DNA from: Actinomycetota bacterium
GTDB lineage: Bacteria > Actinomycetota > Acidimicrobiia > Spongiisociales > UBA5794
Reading direction: 5' to 3'
DNA length: 10,435 nt
Assembly: GCA_003648875.1 (NCBI GenBank)
Contig: QMQC01000033.1
Location: forward strand, 1 to 10,435
Positions 5,851-10,435 of the stretch are shown here, piece after piece (positions within the stretch are counted from its first letter, which is position 1; each line of letters begins with the position of its first letter). The position numbers were made by a program, and so were the translations under genes. The notes beneath the pieces were generated by a model. That model was not told the DNA's origin and ran no database searches. It saw only the letters and a list, made by a program, of their open reading frames with translations.

Positions 5851-7826
5851 GTGCCAACCGCGCCTTTCGGTGCGCGAACCGTGAACACGGAACCCATTCC
5901 TTCGACGCTCTCGACATCGATGATCCCGCCGTGGAGCTCGATGATCCGTCGGCAAACGGCTAGTCCGAGTCCGGAACCGTCGATCATGTTGCTCCTGGCG
6001 TTCGATGCCCTCGAGAACCGCTCGAATATGTCACCTTGCTCGTCGGCGGGGATTCCAATGCCCGCGTCTGACACGGTGAGAATCCACTCCGCCTCCGTGG
6101 TCGAAAGTTCCACGGTTACAGCTCCGTCGGTCGAGAACTTGATAGCATTCCCAACCAGATTCGAAACCACCTGCCCGATCCGCGCAGGGTCGAACACCGC
6201 GGGGACTGGTTCGGGCGGCAGGAGGAGTACCAGGTCGATCGATTTGCATTCCGCCGTGGGCGCGAACGATGCGGTGACGCTGCGAACCACCTCGACAACA
6301 TCCTGTGCAATTGATTCCAGAACCAGTGTCGCTGAGTCGAGCCGGACCAGCAGCAGGAGGTCGTCGACGAGGGTCATGAGTCTGCTTGCTGACGATCGAA
6401 GCGTGTCCACAAAACCCTGCTGGGTCTCGTTCAGTGGCCCGATGCCAGTGTCATCGAGCAAATCCACAAACGACACGATCGCTGTCAGCGGAGTGCGGAT
6501 CTCGTGCGATACAGTGGCAACGAGCTCGTTCTTGAGTTCGCCGAGCTGTATCAATGATTCGTTCTGTTTCTCGATGAGTGCTCTCGCGTGTCGTTCTCTT
6601 TTCAGCATCCGTTCGCGTACGGCAACCGCTTCGTGCTCGCGGGTGTGATCCCAATACCACCACAGAACTGAACCAAGACGGTCGTCCTGTTGCATTGGCC
6701 TACAGTCCCGCTTCAGGTTTCGACCGTCGGCGAACCGAATATCTTCGTAGGTAGTTGGCTCCTCGATGTTCCGAAGATCCTCATGTGATCTCATGTACTC
6801 CTCTGGATCGACGGTGAGCGACGCAATGTGCTCGTGGATCCACCGACCCGGCTGACCTACGATCTCCTCTCGCGTTTGTTGAAGCCGCATCATGTCGATG
6901 AAGGCATCGTTGACGTAGAACACGGTGCCGTCGGCATCCTCGATGAGAATCGCGGATCCCGCCGTGTCGAGTACCGTGCTGAGCTGTTGCGACCGGTGTT
7001 GAAGTTGCTCAAGGACGCGATGACGATCACAAACGTGCCTGGAGTAGATGACCACTGCCTCCACAGCAGGGTCTTCGATCATGTTGATGCCAACGTTCTC
7101 GAACCAGTGCACCTCACCTTCGATATCGAGAACGCGGATTTGGATAGGGGGACTGACGACCCCGCGAGCCGACATGACGGCTTCGAGGCTCGTCGTTGCG
7201 ATATGGCGATCATCGGGATGGACCATTGAGAACAGGCCGTTCTCTGGGTTGAAGCCTTTCTCATATCCCATCTGCCGGACTCCAGCCTGGGAGGTGTACA
7301 ACCATGATCCGTCGGCGTCAAGCATCGAGATTATGTCAGAGGCGTTCTCGACGATTGCCTCAAATCGCCGATCACTCAAGTCGAGCGCATCGCGAAGCTG
7401 TCTTTGACCGGTGACGTCGCGGATCCAGCCGGAGTAGTAGAGAGTGCCCTCAACCTCGAATTCCGTGGCTTCAACATCTATCAGGAGACTCTCACCCGCC
7501 CTGGTTTCCGCATGCAGTTCCACGCGCCGGCCGACGATCGCCTCCATGTCAGTACGTCCGTGCACCGATAGTGCCCTAACGTCGCCAGGGCCTCGAAACG
7601 CCTCGGACTTTGGCACGCTGATGAACCGCCTACCGAGCACTTCATCGCGTGCGAAGCCGAAGAGGTTTTCGCTTGCCGGATTCCACTCGACGATACGTCC
7701 GCTCTCGTCGACCGTGACAAGCCCGTCGATGGCTGCCGCGATCGTTGCTTCAGCAAGTTGGGCCCTGGCGATAACGCGGGGACGGTTGTGTGTTGCTTCG
7801 GTACTGACGTCTTTGGGGCTCGGCAT
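5847..7826 (-). CDS. Soluble sensor histidine kinase with three PAS domains
   Basis: The 659-aa kinase has no transmembrane segment, so it should sense a cytoplasmic signal. Three PAS domains are visible: about residues 22-140 (IDGLVTVDESGRIVEWNPAS), 150-268 (ISMLDADGSWLYTSQAGVRQ, ending with a PAC-like segment) and 275-400 (ILIEDADGTVFYVNDAFIDM). A coiled stretch follows (395-432), then HisKA with H441 in VSHEIRTPL, and a HATPase domain with the N box around N560 (NLVGNAIKF), G1 DAGIGI (587-592) and G2 GSGLGLAV (617-624). The first ATG after an in-frame stop is at 7826; the ribosome site is weak (TTGAGCGAG). No haem- or flavin-binding signature was recognised in the PAS domains. It is the first gene of a minus-strand operon with the OmpR-type regulator. 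Confidence 0.93.
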   Translation of the reverse strand: MPSPKDVSTEATHNRPRVIARAQLAEATIAAAIDGLVTVDESGRIVEWNPASENLFGFARDEVLGRRFISVPKSEAFRGPGDVRALSVHGRTDMEAIVGRRVELHAETRAGESLLIDVEATEFEVEGTLYYSGWIRDVTGQRQLRDALDLSDRRFEAIVENASDIISMLDADGSWLYTSQAGVRQMGYEKGFNPENGLFSMVHPDDRHIATTSLEAVMSARGVVSPPIQIRVLDIEGEVHWFENVGINMIEDPAVEAVVIYSRHVCDRHRVLEQLQHRSQQLSTVLDTAGSAILIEDADGTVFYVNDAFIDMMRLQQTREEIVGQPGRWIHEHIASLTVDPEEYMRSHEDLRNIEEPTTYEDIRFADGRNLKRDCRPMQQDDRLGSVLWWYWDHTREHEAVAVRERMLKRERHARALIEKQNESLIQLGELKNELVATVSHEIRTPLTAIVSFVDLLDDTGIGPLNETQQGFVDTLRSSASRLMTLVDDLLLLVRLDSATLVLESIAQDVVEVVRSVTASFAPTAECKSIDLVLLLPPEPVPAVFDPARIGQVVSNLVGNAIKFSTDGAVTVELSTTEAEWILTVSDAGIGIPADEQGDIFERFSRASNARSNMIDGSGLGLAVCRRIIELHGGIIDVESVEGMGSVFTVRAPKGAVGT

Positions 7827-7917
7827 CGTAGTGGGTCTCGCTCAAGTGATCGGGTTCCTTGCCATACGTATCGACAAGAGTGCGTCTCCTGACGAGAAAC
7901 AATGACGTGCGACCTGA

Positions 7918-7929
7918 ATGACTAGTCAT
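7918..7929. promoter_or_regulatory. Perfect 12-bp palindrome ATGACTAGTCAT
   Basis: This perfect palindrome lies 91 bp upstream of the kinase start and at the first codons of the flavin-reductase remnant. Dimeric regulators bind such sites, but no second copy is seen in the window. It may be chance. Confidence 0.2.
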
Positions 7930-8211
7930 CCAGAAGAGAACAAGACAGAAGCAGTACGATCGACACACCGCATCACAGAAATCGGCGATCCTAAGGACCA
8001 CACAACCGCCATTGAGATTCGGATCGTTCGAACAAACGTCCACGAGTCGATTCTCGCGCTAGGCCACCGGCACCACATCGACCCCGATAGGTGGAGGCCG
8101 CTCATCATGAACTTCCTTGAGTTCTACGGCCTCGGCAGTCAGGTTCATCCGTCTCGTCTAGCCCGACGCGTTCTGACCGGTAGCGGAAACTCACCCGCTC
8201 GACAACCGTGA
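7918..8211 (+). pseudogene. C-terminal remnant of a flavin-reductase-like gene
   Basis: The 97-codon frame ends with HHIDPDRWRPLIMNFLEFYG followed by LGSQVHPSRLARR. This strongly resembles the C-terminus of flavin-reductase-like (FMN-binding split-barrel) proteins, which usually end in a DPxxWRPLIMxFxxFYGLG-type segment. Full-length members are around 170-220 aa; the FMN-binding N-terminal half is missing here and an in-frame stop directly precedes the first ATG. No ribosome site is seen. It therefore looks like a 5'-truncated relic. Family assignment rests on memory of this C-terminal motif. Confidence 0.6.
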
Positions 8212-8223
8212 TGCAACGACTAT

Positions 8224-8243
8224 CTGAATTCAAAGCACGTATG
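8224..8243 (-). repeat. Dispersed repeat, copy 3
   Basis: The plus strand reads CTGAATTCAAAGCACGTATG, differing at two of 20 positions from the copy at 10214-10233 (CTGAATTCACAGCACATATG). Both lie between genes in the same orientation, about 2 kb apart. Confidence 0.55.
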
Positions 8244-8424
8244 GGTGCCCCTGATTGATTGGATTTCTGGGTTTCATCTTGGTCCGAACCTCTGAGAAGG
8301 CCGATACCGGACGTCGGGCGCCCCTTGGCCTATGGGCCGGAAAGTCTGCGGAACCCGTGCTGTGTAACACATCTCGGGTAGTCGGGGCCATATGGCGCAA
8401 GGGTTTCCAGCCTGTCTCTCCGTC

Positions 8425-8464
8425 CTACGGATCAGAGGGTTGGGGGTTCGAGTCCCTCCGGGCG
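8425..8464 (+). repeat. 3' half of a tRNA-Arg(ACG): probable integration-site scar
   Basis: From CTACGGA (anticodon loop, ACG) through the TCAGA half-stem, the T arm GGGGGTTCGAGTCCCTC and the acceptor strand CGGGCG, the sequence matches the 3' half of bacterial tRNA-Arg(ACG). Upstream of 8425 nothing is tRNA-like: the bases before the loop (CCGTC) do not pair with TCAGA, there is no D arm and no CGCCCG acceptor strand. It cannot fold into a working tRNA. A copy beginning at the anticodon loop is the classic product of integrase-mediated insertion at a tRNA gene. No integrase gene is in the window. Confidence 0.6.
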
Positions 8465-8584
8465 TGCTGCTGAAACCTTTGCGCGGCAAGGGCTATCGCA
8501 TGACAGAGCTTCCTCGACCTTCTGACGGTTTGGAGCCATCCGTAGACACGGCAGTGAGCTCGTCGGAACCGAGTCGATCACGAC

Positions 8585-8767
8585 TCAGGCGACATCCAGG
8601 AAACGGCGAATGGCCTCGCGAATGATCTCGCTCGTGGTGGCGTGGTCGGCCTCTGCCCTGGACTCGATTGCCGCGAGCAATTCCGGGTCGATTCTCACCG
8701 GCACGACCTCGGCCGGCCCTGATCCCATCGGAGGTCGCCCCCGGCGCCGCTTCTTCAGAATGCCCAC
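8585..8767 (-). CDS. Ribbon-helix-helix (CopG/RHH-type) DNA-binding protein, orphan
   Basis: The 60-aa frame starts with GTG at 8767 (AAGGA 7 nt upstream). It contains a basic tract KKRRRGRPPMGSG and an RHH domain: strand EVVPVRIDPELL, helix AAIESRAEADH, and helix TSEIIREAIRRFL. Such proteins are usually antitoxins or autorepressors. No toxin gene flanks it: downstream is the tRNA scar and upstream a gene on the other strand. The frame stays open for ~22 more codons upstream (8768-8833), reading KTQPRKDLETLAIEVAEKDY, which looks like the natural family N-terminus. That stretch has no start codon, so the gene has probably lost its original start and may be decaying or using the internal GTG. 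Confidence 0.7.
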   Translation of the reverse strand: MGILKKRRRGRPPMGSGPAEVVPVRIDPELLAAIESRAEADHATTSEIIREAIRRFLDVA

Positions 8768-8821
8768 GTCGTAGTCCTTCTCGGCGACTTCTATGGCAAG
8801 CGTCTCGAGGTCCTTTCTCGG

Positions 8822-9352
8822 TTGAGTCTTATAGGTGCGGTCGCCGAGTTTGCGTCACAGCCTGCGCGTGCCGCCGCGCAAGGGTTCTCTCACATATGGG
8901 CTTCTGCTACCGATCCGCAGGACGCATGGGTTAGGGAGCAGTTGTCTCCGGGGCAGAACGTAGCTATCTCCTTTGGGGCGATCCCCGGCCGCAATTGCAT
9001 CGGGACAGAAGTCCCTCGGCCCGCACTCCAGAGTGACTCAGCAACGACGGTGGCGACAACGCTGCCGCCCCGCGCGCAAGTAGAGGCGAGGTTTCTCGCT
9101 GAACTCGGAAGTCTAGAGGGCTACACCCTGACCGCTCCCGATGAGGTTGCTTATGCGCTGGAGTGGGCGATGCTTACCTGCACAGCTGGTGATATGTTCG
9201 AGAGTGCGACGGATTTCATCGAATTTGAGCGGTCGGAGGATGTGATTGGGACGCGCCAGTACATTGTGGTGGCGGTCATGTTGTCGGATGTTTGTTTGTA
9301 TGAGCGTCAGAACGCGTTTTTCGATGAGGTGGAGCAGACGCTCGGCTTCTAG
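8822..9352 (+). CDS. Hypothetical protein with DUF732-like C-terminal half
   Basis: The frame of 176 codons opens at a TTG at 8822, with a doubtful start because it overlaps the RHH upstream region. Residues ~72-85 are a Thr/Pro linker (TTVATTLPPR). The last ~90 residues look like a genuine folded domain: VEARFLAELGSLEGYTLTAP, then helices with a Cys in WAMLTCTAG and another in VMLSDVCLYERQ. This two-cysteine helical pattern recalls DUF732-type secreted actinobacterial proteins, but I am not certain. A secreted protein would need a signal peptide, and none is visible, so the true 5' end may have been lost at the rearranged junction near 8833 or the start may lie further in. No motif indicates a function. 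Confidence 0.5.
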   Translation: MSLIGAVAEFASQPARAAAQGFSHIWASATDPQDAWVREQLSPGQNVAISFGAIPGRNCIGTEVPRPALQSDSATTVATTLPPRAQVEARFLAELGSLEGYTLTAPDEVAYALEWAMLTCTAGDMFESATDFIEFERSEDVIGTRQYIVVAVMLSDVCLYERQNAFFDEVEQTLGF

Positions 9353-9661
9353 GTGTTGTCTCGGCCTTGAGGCTGTGACTGTTCCCACTCACCGCCATCG
9401 GCGAACCCTTCAGCCTCCAACCTGACGATCTCCACTTCCAGCAGAGGCATTATGTAATCCACAGTTGATGCAGTAGGTCACGTTCGCACGGTATCAAACG
9501 TCGCTTCTGGCTGCTATCGGGGAGAATCCCCACTCCTCAGATCAGCGCATAACGGCACATATGCTCGCCTGATCTAGTCAGACATATTGCCGGATATGCG
9601 CTCCCGACAAGGCGTGTGCACAACTTCAGTAATGCGTGAGTTAGCGGTCGGCTAGGTGTGG
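9353..9661. other. Gap with inverted repeat around a dispersed repeat
   Basis: No gene is supported. A small GGGG-N5-CCCC hairpin lies near 9520-9532. The 7-bp arms AGATCAG (9539-9545) and CTGATCT (9569-9575) enclose the dispersed repeat at 9547-9569. Confidence 0.45.
9547..9569 (-). repeat. Dispersed repeat, copy 4 (CATAACGG variant)
   Basis: The plus strand holds CATAACGGCACATATGCTCG followed by CC. It matches the copy at 10170-10194 over CATAACGGCACA-ATGCTCGCC with one mismatch, and shares the GCACATATGC core with the other copies. The two CATAACGG copies sit on either side of the lipoprotein gene. Confidence 0.55.
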
Positions 9662-10087
9662 CTATCCGTTGACCGTGAACATGGTGACGTGGTCTGCCTC
9701 GGTTGCGGGTCCACCGAACTCGAAGCAGTTGATGCCGTGCTGACCGGATTCGCTGAAGGTTACGGTCAAGTCGTACTCCGCACCCAGTGCGGTGGGTGGA
9801 AACTTCTCCCCGATGGCTCCCGGATTCCTTGACACAACAGCGAAGATTCCATCGTCGTAAACCTGCTCAGGAGTTGTTCCCTCGGGGAACTTCCAAACAG
9901 TGAACCCGACACTCTCAGTATCAGAGTCGTTCGTGACAACGAACGTGACAGTCGAGTTCACTTCAAACTCGGACGGCCCGTCATAGGCACAGGCACCTCC
10001 GGTGTAGGTAGCGGTTGGGTCGCTGCTTGTGCTGCAACTAGCGAGTACCAGCACGATCGGGACCACGATCACGAGCAGTCGTCGCAT
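9662..10087 (-). CDS. Small secreted lipoprotein, cupredoxin-like fold possible
   Basis: The 141-aa product has a clear lipoprotein signal: MRRLLVIVVPIVLVLASC with lipobox LASC and lipid-accepting C18, followed by a Ser/Thr spacer. The start at 10087 is chosen because it places the signal peptide correctly and has GGGAAGG 9 nt upstream; the frame extends further but not with signal-like sequence. The mature part is strand-rich (EFEVNSTVTFVVTNDSDTES, YDLTVTFSESGQHGINCFEF) and contains two cysteines besides the lipidated one (GACAYDG and INCFEF), which may pair. The GQHG-C pattern near the end recalls cupredoxins, but a His-Cys-His-Met copper set is absent, so metal binding is not supported. 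It is expected on the outer face of the membrane. Function is unknown. Confidence 0.82.
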   Translation of the reverse strand: MRRLLVIVVPIVLVLASCSTSSDPTATYTGGACAYDGPSEFEVNSTVTFVVTNDSDTESVGFTVWKFPEGTTPEQVYDDGIFAVVSRNPGAIGEKFPPTALGAEYDLTVTFSESGQHGINCFEFGGPATEADHVTMFTVNG

Positions 10088-10169
10088 CTGTCGTTGCCTT
10101 CCCTTGGAGCACGGCATGTTGGGGCCGCCCTCGAACGTTACGCTTCCAGACTTGGAAGTCAAGACCCCG

Positions 10170-10194
10170 CCCATAACGGCACAAATGCTCGCCC
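10170..10194 (-). repeat. Dispersed repeat, copy 5 (CATAACGG variant)
   Basis: The plus strand reads CCCATAACGGCACAAATGCT followed by CGCCC, upstream of the lipoprotein gene. Its left part, CCCGCCCATAACGGC at 10166-10180, is a perfect 15-bp reverse complement of 592-606 beside the IS110 leader. Confidence 0.55.
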
Positions 10195-10213
10195 AGTGAG
10201 CCGCTCATATCAC

Positions 10214-10233
10214 CTGAATTCACAGCACATATG
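10214..10233 (-). repeat. Dispersed repeat, copy 6
   Basis: The plus strand reads CTGAATTCACAGCACATATG, 20 nt after copy 5 in the same orientation. It matches 8224-8243 at 18 of 20 positions, and GCATATGTGCTG on the other strand matches 3119-3130. Confidence 0.55.
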
Positions 10234-10273
10234 CACCCCTCGTGCGCCGTGACCCTGGTTTGTAGCGTTGCAG

Positions 10274-10435
10274 TTACGCCGAGTCCGTCAATTCAGCGAC
10301 GCGTTCGTCGACGTCCTTCATTCCCAATCCGATCAGCCCGAACAGCACACCAATCAGGATCGCCATGCCTGCCACTCCAAATGCAACGACCGACGTGAAC
10401 AGCGAGGCCTGCAAATAGGCGGCATTTGCTGCAAC
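10274..10435 (-). CDS. C-terminal end of a membrane protein (runs off the window)
   Basis: The last 53 codons of a minus-strand gene are present; its start lies beyond position 10435. The segment reads ANAAYLQASLFTSVVAFGVA, then GMAILIGVLFGLIGLGM, forming one long hydrophobic helix of about 25-30 residues, and ends with a charged tail KDVDERVAELTDSA and TAA. The charged tail suggests a cytoplasmic C-terminus. The family cannot be named from this piece. Confidence 0.7.
   Translation of the reverse strand, partial: VAANAAYLQASLFTSVVAFGVAGMAILIGVLFGLIGLGMKDVDERVAELTDSA

Larger units (their letters stand above)
8212..8584. other. Gap holding a dispersed repeat and a tRNA fragment
   Basis: No coding sequence is supported in these 373 bases. 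They contain one dispersed repeat (8224-8243) and a partial tRNA-Arg (8425-8464). Frames on both strands across the tRNA fragment, including one reading GGTRTPNPLIRRT on the minus strand, are the usual false translation of tRNA sequence. Confidence 0.55.

Noticed and set aside
5326..6648. 440-codon plus-strand frame
   Set aside because: It is the antisense shadow of the kinase and OmpR-type regulator, both of which carry complete motifs.
8100..8470. tRNA-Arg interrupted by a group I intron
   Set aside because: No 5' exon with acceptor strand and D arm is found in the preceding several hundred bases.
8274..8489. Minus-strand frame reading GGTRTPNPLIRRT
   Set aside because: This is the well-known false protein from the antisense of a tRNA 3' half.
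9547..10194. Integron attC sites flanking a cassette
   Set aside because: The repeats lack the paired RYYYAAC and GTTRRRY core boxes and the long imperfect palindrome of attC.
1..10435. CRISPR array or restriction/defence operon
   Set aside because: No regularly spaced identical repeats with spacers and no recognisable nuclease, methylase or helicase genes; the 11-bp repeats are too short and too few.

Overview
The window looks like high-GC chromosomal DNA from an actinobacterium, possibly of the Acidimicrobiia type. This rests on general impression: GC-rich codon use, several GTG starts, a Flp-like pilin with a Thr-rich linker, and DUF732-like and Thr/Ser-rich lipoproteins. No taxonomic marker gene is present, so the placement is an inference. 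Much of it reads as accessory or recently rearranged DNA: a truncated insertion sequence at the left edge, broken or start-less genes, a partial tRNA, long non-coding gaps and a family of short dispersed repeats.

Left part (1-2850): the first 128 codons of an IS110-family transposase run off the left edge on the minus strand. A non-coding leader of about 210 nt separates it from a minus-strand SRPBCC gene, whose last ~30 codons are thrown out of frame by a run of eight G. Divergent from that gene is an intact PhzF-family isomerase-type gene (1226-2065), followed by a gap and a small three-helix membrane protein (2542-2847).

Central part (3413-7826), all on the minus strand: a soluble three-PAS histidine kinase is translationally coupled (ATGA overlap) to an OmpR-type response regulator. 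Then come a Flp/type IVb pilin-like protein with a Thr-rich linker and C-terminal domain, and a stand-alone CheY-like receiver ending in a 13-bp terminator-like hairpin. The pilin gene and the receiver gene are each preceded by a copy of the same ~185-nt leader. Each leader carries three direct repeats spaced exactly 11 bp apart, the geometry typical of OmpR/PhoB-family binding sites. The simplest model is that the kinase and OmpR regulator control the pilin and the extra receiver through these repeats.

Right part (7827-10435): a C-terminal remnant of a flavin-reductase-like gene, and a 40-nt fragment matching the 3' half of a tRNA-Arg(ACG) from the anticodon loop onward, which resembles an integration scar. 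After these come an orphan ribbon-helix-helix protein, a hypothetical protein with a DUF732-like C-terminal half, a small lipoprotein, and the C-terminal end of a membrane protein that runs off the right edge. Related short repeats built on GCACATATGC lie in the intergenic gaps at 2139, 3117, 8224, 9547, 10170 and 10214. A 15-bp part of one of them recurs next to the IS110 leader.
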